The notes: generated from the letters alone by a model not told the origin. Positions 37,641 through 50,762 are shown, counted from the first letter of the stretch. The stretch is 64,000 nucleotides of DNA from Eremophila alpestris peregrina (GCA_009792885.1 WMCF01000021.1:991876-1055875); one strand, 5' to 3'. Numbers and translations are program-made.

Positions 37641-40364
37641 CTCCCAGTACTACAAACAAACACAGATTTGTATTTTTTTTTAGTCCAAGTCTGTTTTAAC
37701 TTTCAGCTATTTTGACTTATTTCTTCCCTTTGCTTTGCTGGAGAAAACAGAGTATTTAGAGCCTTCATGTGAAAATGCAGTGCATTAAATATAGTCTGGC
37801 GGGCTCTTGAACAGAAGAGCATTGTCTCTTACAGACTGACTGGCTGGCTGGTCCAGCTGGCCTGGCTGAAATCTCTTTCTTGATCATTTTGTTTCTAGAA
37901 TGTATTTTGCTTTGGCACTTCTGCCACCTGCTCTTGTTTTCCATTACTCCATGGCTGTGCAAGTGCTTGCCCACTTCAGTCTCCACTTACCCTGACAGTG
38001 CAAAAATATTCCCTGTTCATAAAATAGACTTCAAAACCTTCTTTCCCAAATTTAGTCAAGTTTGCTCATTTGCATCTTTATGCTTTAAGCTGAAGCCAGA
38101 CAGACCATAGAGAAGCTGTGTAATGGGAAGGGTCTCACATGGGTCTCACTGGGACAAAATCAGGGACATCTACCCCACCAAGCAGAGGTTATTTTGTCTT
38201 GTCACTAAAGATGCCTCAGGTTGGCATGAATGGTAAATGCTCATGAATTTGGGGTGGTGAATGCAGACAGGCTGAGAAGCTCAACAAACAATGGAGCAAT
38301 ACCAGTGACTTCAAATAGCACAAAGAACATCCTTTACTCCTCTCTCCTGCAGAGCACCTACAAGCTGCTGCCCAGCACCAGGCAGGCAAAGCCCCATTAC
38401 CTTCTCCTGGAGAGAAACAGGACAACCTCCTCCTCCTCTTCTGCCAGGTTCCTGGCCATGTGTTTCCACAGGAAAAGAATTGGTGAGGTTGGATGCAAAT
38501 GAGCTGAGGGAGCCGCCTCCCTCCCCACAGCTGCAGCAGGAGTGCAGCAGCAGCAGGAAGACACTGGTTCAGTAAAACCACAGATTAAGAATGATTAACC
38601 TTTGCTTGGGTTTGCAGTGATCAGCAAGGTTGCAGCCAAGGGGTGACATCCTTCCACCATCCCAGGGTTCCCGAGGTGGGACTTGCTGCTGCTCTGGATG
38701 CCAACGCAGCAAACTCACACGTTCATTTGCCATGTGGCTCTGAGGTTTACTGAGCAATGCTGGTCAAAGTGCTGCTATTGTTTGCCAATAGAAAAGAAAA
38801 GAAAGTTCCTTTTTCCTTCTCTTTAAAAGCAGCTGTATTTTACTGCAAAGGAGGGGGAACTGAAAATAATTTTCTGCATCAGTATTATCAATTATCCAAA
38901 GCCCATTTGTACCATTATGACTTTAATGTTCTCCCAATAGAAATATAATTCTCATTATTTTTATTGGGTTTTATTTTTATATTGCTATTAAATGCATATC
39001 ACCAGATTTTCTGTTTTCTTAAACTGTGTGGGCCAAATATCCAGCCCAGTATGAAATCCTGACTTGGAAACTGTGCCCCTGGGCTCAGGCATGGATGCAA
39101 CATGCACAATGGTGATGCTGAAATTGCTTAGGCATGGGATCATTTATACAAATAAAGCTATGCAAACAAACTTAGTGCTCTTGAATTTTACTGTAACCAC
39201 CAAAGCATACTTGGTAGAAATCATATTTCTAAACAATCTTCTTTCTTGACCCAAAAGGACTAGTATTAGGGAGCAGGTAATGATGCCCTTCAGCACAATT
39301 CATTAAAACATACTAAGCTCTTAACAGAAAAATTCTGAAAGAACAGGAACTGTTTGAGAATATGGCTTATTTGATATTTTCTATAGATGTTTTAGAATCA
39401 AGATAGATTTAGTCCCAGTTCCCTCTTCTCCAAAGGTAGAAAGGGAGGGGGTGAAATTGATGTATTCCAACAAGGGACAAATTACTGTCATGATTCTGTT
39501 GTAAGAGGTAGCAATTCCAGTCTTTTCATGCATATTTAGTAAGTAGGAACATCCTTGCTTTCACAACTCAGTTTCTTTTTTGTCATAGTTAATACTAAGA
39601 TGGAATTCCTTTTGCATATTAAATCAAAAGACCAGACATTACCAAAATAAACCACACCTTTTCTTTTACAGGCATTCACACATCTCCAGCACCCACTGGA
39701 TGAGCATGAAAAGTTTGCCAATGCACTTGGCTTGTTCTAAGTGTACATTCACTAAAGAAATCCAGAAACAATGTGGTTGAATGCAAAACTTCCCTGGCTT
39801 CAACTCTCTTATCCATAATATTTCTGAAAGGATAACTTACCAGGTAAATCCCTCTCTGAACATTCCCTCTGGTGCATTTTGTGTCCCTGGCCAGGCCCTG
39901 CTGCCCCTGCAAACAGTCCTGAGGAGCTGCTCTGGTCAGCATGAATAATGCAGCTCCTGGGCTGAACTGGGTGTGACCAGGCTGGATAAACCCTCTCCCT
40001 GGACCTGATGGTCCTTAAGCAGGCTCCCCATGAAATTTTAAACTTCACCATAATGATAGGCTCCTGTGAAGATAATAAACATGGTCAAAAATCAAACTAC
40101 TGCAAGATGCACTATGGCAAACACCAGCTGGAACCAGGACCTGAACCAGTAAGGCCACAGGTTCAGCTGCCCCTGAAACTGCCCTCCAGCATGTCCATGT
40201 GCCTGGCAGAGAGACTCACACCAGCAGGCATCAAAGGGTGGATATAAAGACTCCTGTGTTATCTCATTCCTCATTTTCAGTTTTACTTATGATCCAGTGC
40301 TCTCCCAATGTATGGATTTACAAGGCTTCATTGTTTCATACAGTAAGAGCTGATATATCAAACC

Positions 40365-40387
40365 TTTTTTTTTTTTTTTTTTTTTTT
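40365..40387 (+). repeat. poly(T) run, 23 bases
   Basis: Pure T run in AT-rich DNA. As the reverse complement it would be a poly(A) tail of a minus-strand retroposon, but the sequence to its right shows no recognised element. Confidence 0.95.
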
Positions 40388-40592
40388 GCCTTACAATTCC
40401 AGCTCAGAGACTTCTGTTTGCCTTAATGAATTTTGTTTGCATAGTTGACTGGCATCAGGTTAAGCAGGTATTGAAATGTGATATAACAACCTAATCAACC
40501 GTTAACAGGTATAGAAGAAGCCCTGACAAGGAACAGTCTGAAACCTGTTCATGATGAGATTCTTTCTGATAAGGGGAAAAAGAGAAGTGTAG

Positions 40593-40616
40593 GACCAAAT
40601 TATGCATAAATTGGTC
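40593..40616. repeat. 24-base near-perfect palindrome
   Basis: The centre TTATGCATAA is a perfect palindrome, flanked by GACCAA on the left and TTGGTC on the right, with one mismatched A:A pair between centre and flanks. Such symmetry suits a dimeric DNA-binding protein or a cruciform, but may be chance. Confidence 0.8.
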
Positions 40617-42979
40617 ACATTTTCACACCTAGCCCCCAATTATCTAAAAAGGGTTTAACATTATATTTATATTGATAAGCTTAACAATGTTGAACCACGA
40701 CTCTGGGATGATCTGTTACAATTCACATCCAAAGCGACCAGAAGGAATAATTGGAAACCCTCCAGCATTTCAAGAAATAGAAGCAGCCTTGAAAAAGATG
40801 AAAACTGCCGTACAAGGTCTGGCTTTTGCTGAAATTACAACATAAATTCCGAATGAAGGATGGCCAAGAATAATTCAACAATTACAAATTCCCCTCTAAA
40901 GACACAGGGAATGCTACAAGATCAGAGAAATTGAGTCATCCCAAATGTCTCCAAATGAAAAAAAATCCCAACATAGTAATGACTACAGGCTGACTGAGAC
41001 ACTTGATAGACTGTATCACTGATTGATTGCACAGGGGGTTTAGCTGAATAACCAGTTTTTATGCTATGAATATCAATGGTTGGCTACATAAATAGAAAGG
41101 ATGCATTCCAAAAAATTATGGAAATCCTGATACTCATCACCAGTGTGCGAGTTAACCTCAAGGTGTATTAGACTGCCTTTAATGCTCTACAATCATTTTG
41201 ACATCTTCTCCAAGGCAGCAGCACCCATAAATGCTGAACTGATTTCCTGCACAGGCCAGGCCAGCAAGGCCAACCTGTCACGTGCAAATATCTCAAACAA
41301 GCCAAAACGAAATATCCACCCTTCAGCTGATGGGATTGTGCTTCCTCCTAGGAACCATCTCTGTTTTCCAGAATCAGCCTGCACAACAGCGAGGAGGGAG
41401 CTCTCCCTGGAGAAATGCCTGGAGATGCACAGAGACCTGGGTGGGGTCATGTGCAGCTCTTAAAAATGTGCACCAAATGAAGAGAATAGCACCACCTTGA
41501 AATCAAGGCTGAGAGGCACAGAGATCATCTTCTCCTCCTCCAAAATTCAGCACAAAGTACAGATGTCAGTGAATGCTTGTGCTGGTTTTACAGTAGCCCA
41601 GGTTTTGTGGTCCATGTTTGACCCAGGTAAGGTCACAGGGAGGTCTGTACACCACTGGGCTTGTAGATGAGGTTTCTTACTCCACAACAGGCCTAGAACA
41701 ATAAAATAAACTTCAGTGGAATGAGGATAATCTTTTTTTCCTCAACTTGTTGTAAACTGGAAGAGAAGAAAAGTAATCCTTAGAGGGTAAAGGAGCAGTA
41801 TTTATTTCAAACCATTTTTTTCATTTAGATTAAAAGCAAATTAAAAAATAAATTTTAAAAAATAGAAGGAAAGGTCAGAGCAAAGTCAAGTGAAATAAAA
41901 CAACATTATCTGTTTTGAAAATGCTGGATGAAACACTAAAAGAAGACAGTGAAATGACATAGCAGGAAAGGACAGGGGTGAAACAGTAAGAAATTTTCTG
42001 GATGTTTTTGTTACCTTTCTTTATGTGAACAATCTAGGACAGCCAAGAAGAATTTAGCAATATTTTAGTATTGCTGATTCTCTTTTTTTCTCACAGAAGC
42101 ATATAAAAAAGGATTCAAATGAACATTTTTTTCTCTGTTGTTTGTGTAAACCCATAGGTACTTATCCAGCTGATCTGGAGAGGTGCCAAACACCCTCAAC
42201 CAATCATTAATTACAAATCTGAAACTGGAGCTCATCTTTGGGGATGGGCTGAGGACAATGCTGAGCCCCATCCTGAAGCCAGATTGAGTTATCTGCTGTG
42301 TGATTGCACAGCCCTCAAGGCTGGAAACCCTGAGAAAAACTATGGAGTTTTTTTAGGTGCTCCTGGCAATTAGACTCACCAGGATGAAATGGATCACATG
42401 AATGATATCTGCCATCTCTGTTTCCTCTCCCCCACCTCCCCACGGGATGAAGAAGTTGATGCATTTTTCTCCTATGATCCTGCCTAGTCCTGTAAGACCC
42501 CCAGATCCCCAGTGGGCTGATGGGGCTTTGTGCAGCATCCAAGAATTAGATATTATTTTAAAACACAGCCAATATTTCAGCCTCATTTTAGACATTGATT
42601 TTTTTTTTCTTTCTTTTGGGGCGGGTGGAGGTTCCTTTTTCTGTAAAAGTTTGGTTTATAACTGAAAAAAATCTGCCTACTTAGTACACAATTAGCCAAG
42701 TTTCCCATCAAAGATAGGGTTAAGGTTAGGGTACATATGTAGATAACTGGGTGCCTAAGTGCTTACTTTTGCATAAACCAGTGCAATTAAAAGCCATGGT
42801 GCCAGCACCTTATTTCTAAGGGATTTCAGGAGTGTGAATGTGTGCTGCAGAGTGGGTCAGAAAGAGAGTCAATAATTCATAGTATACTTCTACAGGATAC
42901 TCCTTAGAGGATCTCTAAAGTGCATCACTGACATTTATTAACAGATCCTTAGAAGAGTCTCCTTGAAAGGCACTGAGAC

Positions 42980-43100
42980 AGTATTATTGTGCCATTTTAT
43001 AGAGGGGAAACCCGAGGTAGGAATTCAAAGATATGTACAAGCTCACCAAGACATTAAATGAACAAGCCAAGATGGAATCCAAGCATTTTTCATTCCCAAG
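42980..43100 (-). mobile_element. MIR-like ancient SINE remnant, minus strand
   Basis: The plus strand reads GTATTATTGTGCCATTTTAT, AGAGGGGAAACCCGAGGTAG, then CAAAGATATGTACAAGCTCACCAAG and a GCCAAGATGGAATCCAAGC word. This follows, in order and spacing, the MIR reverse strand 'ATTATCCCCATTTTACAGATGAGGAAACTGAGG...GACTTGCCCAAGGTCAC...GCCGGGATTCGAACC'. It is the best preserved of the MIR-like copies here. Confidence 0.65.
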
Positions 43101-44690
43101 GTAAAACTGCAGTGGAGTGCACTTCTGTGCAAGCTTTCACTTAGCACCAGCAGGAACCAGCAGCAAAGGTGGAGCTCAGGTCACGTGCAGTCACAGACCT
43201 GAGTGTGACCATTGCCATCTCCACAGAAAACACCATTATCACAAAGCAGAGATCAGGGTCTACATGAAATTACTCAGACATTTTAATTTTCCAGGTTTGA
43301 GACATGATGGGTAACATCTCCCTTCAGCAGAAAAACAAACAAGAGAACATCCTGGGTGACCAGTCCAAGAAAAGCCTGAAAAGGTTGGTGGGCTTGATGC
43401 CACAAATTTTCAGGGTTACAGCTCTGGGATTTGGAGGTGTTGGTGTCCCATTCATCCTTGGTGATGGTGGTAAATCCTGGAAAGCAATACATCTTCCTCT
43501 AGAAAAAACACTGCATTTTATTTATATTTTTCCTTTGTAATTCTATTCTTTCAATTGAGAAGAAATTGTCTGCCTTGAGTTAGAGCTGAATGTGTTTTAA
43601 ATTGTTAAAAGTCCTTGCAATCAAGAAACAGGAAGAGAGAAAAGAAGGAAAGTAGAAAGAAGCCTGGGCAGTGCAGTAAGAAAGATGGCTGGCTGGATAT
43701 GGACATTCTGCTCAAAGAAATGTTAGAGTGCACATTTAGGCATCTAAAATCTTCCACAACTCTTGGTCACTGACACCCCATAAAGCTGACAAGTGGCAAC
43801 TGCCACCAAAGCTGTGCCAGCTCCCATCCCACTTCCCTCCAGCCAAGCAAATGCCCAACACCATCCTGGGAGGAGAGGAGCACAGCAGCCACCCAGGTGG
43901 AAATACCCATGACTCAGGACACAATTAAACCACAATATTTAAACACTGCTGCTCACCTTTGAGAGAAAAAGCCACACAATGCTGCATTGTTTGACAAGGA
44001 ATTCATCCCAGGTGGCAATGAGGCTCTGAAAATCAAAGTTTGTGGGAGCTTTTTTAGTATTTTCATTATTAAATAAAACATATAGTGATTTCAGGTGTGG
44101 ACTGACTTGGTCCCAGCAGTTTCTGCCTGATGATGGTGTGCAGCAAGATTTTTTTACACTTGCAAAACACTTGTTGGATCTTTGAATAATCCAAAACTGT
44201 GAAGTAGGGCAAGACATTCCTGCAGTTCATCTTCACAAAACATGATGTCACTTATGTACAGACTCTTAATCCTATTCCTCCTCCAATTTTCCTTTCAAAT
44301 ATGTGTTTTGTATGGAGTTATCCATCAGACAGCACATTGTCAATGAGATGTGTCATTGCTGTGTGTGTACTCCAATAAAATGAACCTAATGCATATGTAA
44401 ATCGGCCTTCTCAGGAAAAGTGTGCTGAAACACATTTGACTGGAAATCTCACTGCAGAAAGATTTAAGGGTAGAGACGAAAAATCCCCAAGTGCAAGAGA
44501 GAAGCTGCAGCCCTTGAGATCCAGAGCAGCCCACAGAGGGACCCACGAGAGACGGGGTGCCCAGTGGGGCAGCTCTGCCAGAGCCACACTCAGCACTGAG
44601 GGTGCCCCCAGCTCCTGGGGGCTCTGAACCCCACCCAGAGGCCGTGGGGAAGGAGCAGCTCCTTGTCCCAGTGCACTGCAGGAGTGCCTG
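43101..44690. other. non-coding unique sequence
   Basis: Plus-strand frames at 43117-43540 and minus-strand frames at 43736-43935 have no recognisable domain. A purine run lies near 43620-43665. A GC-rich patch at 44500-44690 has no promoter-like CpG density. Confidence 0.5.
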
Positions 44691-45260
44691 GGGCAGCAGC
44701 AGCCCCGTAACCTTGTAGAGCCTGGGCAGCCGCGCTAATGGAATCAGCAGCTCTCAGGAGATTGTGCTGCTACAGACCCGCCAAAGTGAGCACAGACACC
44801 TCTGTGGAAAACAGAAATACATCCTCATCCTGCTAACACGGGCCTAGCTAATAGTTGGGGGGCTTTTCATATTTTTTTTTTTTTTTTTTTTTAAAGGCAG
44901 TTCTAGGGAATGGGCTCCTGAATGGAACCATCTACAATAATTTGTGCTAGAAACAATTTAAGGAAAGGATTTAAAGATATCGTCTGGCAAATTGCTTTGT
45001 TAGCAACAGATATTAAGTGCAGTTTATCCTGGCCACAATTAGGCAGCATTTCCCCTGCTTTATTATCATAACAGGGTTTTTTTTTACCATTAAAGAGTTC
45101 AGAAAACACTGCAGTGTTAATAGATACCTGCTGAAAAGAATAAAAGTAGGCATTAAGGACATTAATGGAAAATTCATCAGAAACTACAAAAATGCATCCA
45201 TCTTACAAGTAACTAACTCTTACTCAAAATATATAACTGATTTAAAAACAAGGCAGTAAA
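44691..45260. promoter_or_regulatory. possible conserved non-coding block
   Basis: GC-rich left part with a few CpG (GCAGCCGCGCTAATGG near 44727-44742) and an AT-rich right part (ACAATAATTTGTGC, CACAATTAGG), separated by the poly(T) run at 44872-44892. No exon with convincing splice sites is evident. Weak call on words alone. Confidence 0.22.
44872..44892 (+). repeat. poly(T) run, 21 bases
   Basis: Pure T run followed by AAAGGCAG. The T run plus AG could look like a splice acceptor tract, but no open exon with a donor site follows that I can support. Confidence 0.95.
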
Positions 45261-45559
45261 GTTATAAGTGATGCTGAAGAACACACATGTATGGACCTTA
45301 CCATCCATATTTGCAGAATTTGCAGGAAGAAATACAAGAATTCGTAATGTGGCAGGAAATTTCCTTGTTATACCAACATGTACCTGCTGTTCTAAAACCC
45401 AGTATTAACTTAGATTTCAACCCAAACCCCAAGTTTATATATAACATAGCTTAAATGTTACAGACTACAAACACATAGAAATGTTTTCTGCTTTGGAGCA
45501 GCAGCAGTGGATGGCTCTGTGGAATCCTGCTGCCTCTGAGAGCAGGGAGGGTGTCCTTT

Positions 45560-48500
45560 ACAGCAGAAAAGTGAAAACCAGAGCTGTTTTTATAAAGTAT
45601 TTTTACGAGAGAGCGACTTTTGCTTTGGTTTTGGAAAGCAGAAAATATAAATAAAAGACCTTTGTGATCTGAAAATATGGAAGTTTTAAAGCTGCACCTT
45701 TTAAAAGAATATCTCAGACCCTGAAAATCTGCTGCTGGATTTTGCTGTTTAAAGTTACAAGGTGCATCCTTCTTTACAGCAAGTAATATATTGAATCACT
45801 TGTGCCTCATATCTCTCAGAGGATGTTGTGCCTGAGTTCAGTGAAAAGCTTTGTTTTGGTTTTTAAGTGCTTTCTTGTTTATTTGAAATGGCAGTATTTA
45901 CATCTCATAGCTTATTAACTCTAATCACCCAGTTCAGTAATTAAAAAAAGGCAGAGTTGTCGACTGACATTGATCACAATACAAAAAGCTGCAGTACAAA
46001 GAGTCTAATGAAGTATTTTTGTAAATTGTAAAAAAGGATAATTATGAGAACAGGAAAAAGCACCCTAACTGTACAGCTTCTTTAAATGGCATTGATATGG
46101 CATTGCTCAATTAAGGCAGCAAAGCAAAGCTGGGAGATTTTGATGTTTGATTGGACAATGACAGAGATATTTATGCTTTTGCAGCTTTCAGGTGACTTCA
46201 TGGGATGACACCTGAGATTTAAAAAAAAAAAAAAAAGTAGAATTTAATTACCACCTTTTTATATAAAGGCAAATGAGCCACTTGCTGAAAATGGAGCAGG
46301 TGACACTGAAACCCATCTGCCAGAAAAGGTGACTTTTCTTCATTCAGAGGAACTTCTCCTTTTATTGATAACCATCTGTTGAACACTTCATTTTATTAGG
46401 TTATTTTCAAAACAGAAAGTCCCTATTTTATGTCTTTTCCTCTACAAACAGTATTGCTGAAGTTTCAAAAGACACTATATTTGGTAACTTACACTTAATG
46501 CTCACTGCCCTTTGCAAAGTATTCTGGACAGAAGGTTAGAAACTGACATTTCCAGCTTAAAATAATGCATTGTCAAACAAGAAAACTGCAGGCTATAATT
46601 TTTAACACATGCATCTATTATTTTAAACATGAAACATTGCATCAATTTGACATTAATTTATATAATAGGGACAGAAAAGGATAATGCAATTTTCAGGGGC
46701 TATCTACATTTAATTAACTAGCAGCAGTCGCCTGTAACAAAAGAAAACTCCACTGCAAAAAATAAAACCTGTTTGTATACCTTCTATCATGCATTATTGA
46801 AGCACACAATGTCATTATATGAAATAATAAGTGCTTAAATAGAGACAGCAACTAATAAATGCAGACACAAAACTTTCATAAAAGTTTGTAAATACAGTAT
46901 TGTATGGAAATTCTGATGCATATTAGCTCTCATATGCACTGTAAAATGTTTTATTATGAAAAAAGTGGGTAAGATACTTATCTTTTAAATTGGAGTTTAA
47001 TATTTTATTAGTGCCAGGCACATAATTCTCATCAAATGGCAGGAAACTCTTTTTTGTACAGATATAAATGTCTAGAGTTTAATATTTCAAAGATAAGTAC
47101 CTACTACTGCATCTATCACACTGCAGCTTAATGGAATTTACTTTTTCTTAAATATTTATACTGTATGTGTGTTTGGTTGTCAAATGATTGTATAACTACT
47201 GAGAAAGAGCTGATAAGCTGGGCAACAATCTTGCAAATTATTATTTTTCAAATTTGAAATGCCTAAAATCCTGAATACACTAAAGAATGCAGGATTTGAG
47301 AATTTTAAAACGTGCAATTTCCTTGGGAAAATGGTATTCTACAATCGAAAACCCAACAAAAAGTTTTTCCAAGTGAACTCTTGATTGCAGAAATCGCCTG
47401 ACTTTCCCCAAACAAATTACATTTGAAGCAAAACAGAATGACATTAGCGAGAAATATTTCCTGAAAATCCAAAATACACAGCAGTGAGCAAATTAAACTG
47501 AGACCAGTCTTTGATATTTCCAGTGTAATGTACAGAGAGCATCATTCAGGTTCTGCAATACCGCAAACTATTTCATCAGTTCTGAGAAATGCTTTCTGAT
47601 CCATGCTGATACAATTACCTAGCCTTTATTGGCAATTTAGACCTGCTTTTAGGGACATTTTAGAGCAAATGATGTTTTCTTGATATTTTAAAAAAGCAGC
47701 ACTATTTGCTATACCTTTGGGATAAGGTAGAAATGGAGTTAGAGGCTCATTAAATATCTGATTGGTACAATGTGGTTTTTGTTACTGTGGACTAAACTAC
47801 CAAAAATGAAGATATGTTCCTGGAGGTTCTGCTCCCCCTTGCAATCAAATGGTATTTTTATTTGGAATATTTCTGTAAAATACCAGCTGGCATTTGCTAC
47901 TATTGTACCACTTACAAGAGCCCTAAAATCTGCCTAATAATTGAAAGATTTTGAAACTTCCCTAATAAATTTTTAATATGAGCATGTGTGAAGGGCACAC
48001 CACATCTTTCTTTGTTCCTATAAAAACCTGATGTCCAGACTACAACCAAGAGAGCCTGAATTCCTTTTGATGTTTCTGTAAGTAGAAAAAAACCAAAGCA
48101 GTTCCAGAGATGAAAAAAGTAAAATGAGATGCTCTTAAATGTTTTTTTACGCAGGGATCTAACTGAAATGACATCTGAAATTAGACATCATTCTCCTGAA
48201 TGACACAAAGCCCAAAAGCTCCCATCAGTTTGTCTTGCAACTGGTGTAGCTTTAACTTACAGTCTTAAAGACAGTTGCAGAAGCCCTAAATTTTTAGACT
48301 TTAATTTAAACCCTGCTTTCATAAGCACTGGCAAAGCTGTTAAATTAGTTCTTCTTTCCCTCATTGCTTTCAATAGCATATACAGTCAAAAGTAGACCCA
48401 AAAGTTGTATCAGTTATTATTTCTATTATATTTTCAACTGTTTGCAACTCCTCCCTGCTTTCAGAAAATTCACATGGTGTTTCTGAGTTCTCTATATTAC

Positions 48501-48660
48501 ACAGCTATTTTTATGCCATATTGGTCTGAGTAAATAAGACACAGGAAAGTGTGATAAATCAGGAACATACCATTGTGATAAATAAAAGCTGATAATTTAA
48601 AACCCTTTTAGATAGAAGTGAGATGCCTCGTGAGAATACTGGTGTGGTAAATAAAATCTG
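45560..48660. promoter_or_regulatory. long open-frame-free AT-rich block, candidate cluster of conserved non-coding elements
   Basis: About 3.1 kb with no ATG-started frame of 60 codons on either strand and no recognised transposon. It contains many homeodomain-type words (TTAATTAACTAGC near 46711, TAATTTATATAATAG, CAATTAAGGCAGC), a GTCGAC site in otherwise CpG-poor DNA near 45960, and ATTGATCACAATAC. Poly(A) at 46221-46236 interrupts it. The texture resembles regulatory gene deserts next to developmental genes. That is an inference from composition, with no alignment available. Confidence 0.35.
46221..46236 (+). repeat. poly(A) run, 16 bases
   Basis: Pure A run after GAGATTT, inside the AT-rich block. 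Confidence 0.95.
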
Positions 48661-48672
48661 CTAATTTAAATC
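48575..48672 (+). repeat. diverged two-copy direct repeat
   Basis: GTGATAAATAAAAGCTGATA plus AATTTAAAACC at 48575 recurs as GTGGTAAATAAAATCTGCTA plus AATTTAAATC at 48644, an offset of 69 bases. The match covers about 28 bases with a few changes. The sequence between is not obviously part of the repeat. Confidence 0.4.
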
Positions 48673-49226
48673 TTCTAAAATAATGCTTCCTGCTGCTGGT
48701 ATCCAACACACAACGTAGCAAGAGAGTTATTAAGCAGCCCTGTGGAGGGTGGGATCACATCCCTGTCAGCATCACAGGGAGGAAACTTTGGTACAGCACA
48801 TTCTTCCAAGGAGAGAGAGCAAACTGTCAGTGCTGATGTAGCTGTGACAGCAATTTGGGGTAAATTAACATACAAACAGATTAGATCCTGAAGTCACAGG
48901 TATCCATAGACCCAGCAATGTCACAGATGCGTGACTCAAATCAGTTTGGAGGGAGTGGCACTGTGGATTAGTTTTAAACCAAAGTTTGTTTTGCTGATTC
49001 AGTCTGAGTCGTTAATGGTCAGACAGCAAAATTATCTGAAATTTGCCCATTCTGATTCAGGCATTCAGCCACCAGAAAGATTTTAAAGTCTCTGGTTTCA
49101 GAAACCAGTGAGACATCTCATTGCCAGAGCACCTTTTTTCTCCCCTTCACTGCCCAGTGAAGTTTTTCTAGACATGAAAGAGCAAGCAGCTGGAAAGCCT
49201 AATGCCGTTTGCATCATTAAGGAGAA

Positions 49227-49312
49227 AAAAGGAAAAACAAACAACCAACAACGATAACAACAAAAACCCCAAACTAACAACAAAAAAAAAAAAACAACCA
49301 AAACCCCAACCC
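49227..49312 (+). repeat. (AAC)-rich low-complexity tract
   Basis: A- and C-only stretches such as ACAAACAACCAACAAC and AACAACAAAAACCCC, with a 12-base A run. The Asn- and Lys-rich plus-strand peptide here is a repeat translation. Confidence 0.85.
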
Positions 49313-50722
49313 TTTCTAACAGATGTGCAACGCTGCTACATTTCTGGGGATGCCCAGGGAGTGGCTCAGCTCTCCTGCCCTGTGCAGTAAGAAAAAAGCC
49401 CTCCAAAGTCCCCTCCTCCCCAAAAGGCAAAGCCAAATAAACAGTTGCACATCCATCCTTTGGCCCTATTCTTTCCCATAAGAAAATGCCACCTGCTGCC
49501 AGCACAGATGTAAACAACCAGTGCCCAACACTGTTCTTGCAGAGCCTGTCCCTGTGCCTGCACTGGCTGTGGGGTGTGATAAGGGCTCCACGGACATGCC
49601 CTGCTGATTTCCCTGGCACAGGGGCCATATTCTAAAGCCAAAGACTGGCTACTCTCTGAGAGGAACTTGGTTGAATTAAAGGCTTCTTCTGGAGGGCCTG
49701 TGGCTCATTGCTGCATCACAGCTCATTCTGTACCCTCACAAAAAGCAAAGTCCAGTGTATGGGTACTGCTCTGGTTGTGGGATCAAGCACAGAGATATCC
49801 ACAGGAAGCAAGTACACAAAGTTTAAGAACATGTGCTAGGTGGGATCTACAAGTTAGGATGTTGTTTTTGTAGAAAAAGCAATACTTTAAAAGCAAAATA
49901 AAAAACATAGGCTGCCAAGCACAGACAAATGTAACCTACTGGGTATGAGCTGGCACCAAGCTCATCCAACAGCTTGGAGGTCTGCAAGATCCAGAACTTT
50001 CTTTCTACCCTAAATAAAGTTGGTATGAGGTATTACCTTTCAAATCTGATTATTTGCAATTAGCAAGTATTTTCTCCTTAAAAAATAGAAACAGTAATAA
50101 CAACCAATGATCTCCTCAGATACTCTTTACTCATGCTGTTAGTAGCACATTTACACACGCTGTCTTTAAAAATGACAGCAGATATTTGGGAAAAACTGGG
50201 GTGGCTCATGGTTCTGGTTATTCTGCTGAGAGAGCTCAGAATTTGGTAGAAAAAGACAGACTGTTCTGGGGAGAAAACGATTCTACAAGTGCACATGAGC
50301 AAAGAGACCCAAATCTGCAACATTTTGAGAGGAGGGAGGTAGAGAGCAGAGCCAGAGCCTGGTGCAGCAGGTCCTGGGGCTGACAAGGGGGACTGCAATG
50401 GCTCCCACACTGCAAGTCACCAGGACCTGCTGCAGAGTTATGGTCACCACTGGGAGGAAGTTTTCCAGAGGCCACACTGGGAGAGAAGTGAGCTGGAAAG
50501 CCCAGTGTGAGATGCACAGTGCTCCTGTCACCAAAAAGACCTGTTTTTTCCTCTGTGCTTTTAAACAAAGGACATTCAGAGGAATGTGATGCCACAGTGA
50601 CCAAGATCTCAGGGAGTAACAGTGCCTGCCCTGAAAAGCACAGAAATTATCTGATGTGCTGGGCTACAGAAGGGACAGGAGGACCTGGCAGCCCTGTCAG
50701 AGAGTTCCAGGGCACTCCTGCC

Positions 50723-50762
50723 TCTGAGGACCATATTGTCACTGGATCTGAGGACCACATTG
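50723..50762 (+). repeat. short direct repeat, 24-base period
   Basis: TCTGAGGACCATATTG at 50723 is repeated as TCTGAGGACCACATTG at 50747 with one change. Only two units are present. Confidence 0.7.

Larger units (their letters stand above)
37641..42979. other. non-coding unique sequence
   Basis: Contains GC-rich patches at about 38340-38560, 39880-40010 and 41210-41450. Several plus and minus frames of up to 121 codons overlap in the first patch and look spurious. The interval 40450-41150 is AT-rich. A palindrome, a telomere-like word and a poly(T) run in this stretch are listed separately or in the findings. Confidence 0.5.

Noticed and set aside
40741..40900. Possible reverse-transcriptase fragment (peptide with EIEAALKKMK)
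   Set aside because: The resemblance to LINE reverse transcriptase is limited to about ten residues, the expected downstream motifs are absent, and stops follow quickly.
44872..44900. Poly(T) followed by AAAGGCAG as a splice acceptor
   Set aside because: No open, protein-like exon with a donor site follows, and poly(T) runs are frequent across the window.
49098..49628. 176-codon minus-strand open reading frame, the longest in the window
   Set aside because: No recognisable domain, mixed low-complexity Phe/Leu/Cys composition, reads through an A-rich repeat, and overlaps another minus-strand frame in a GC-rich patch.
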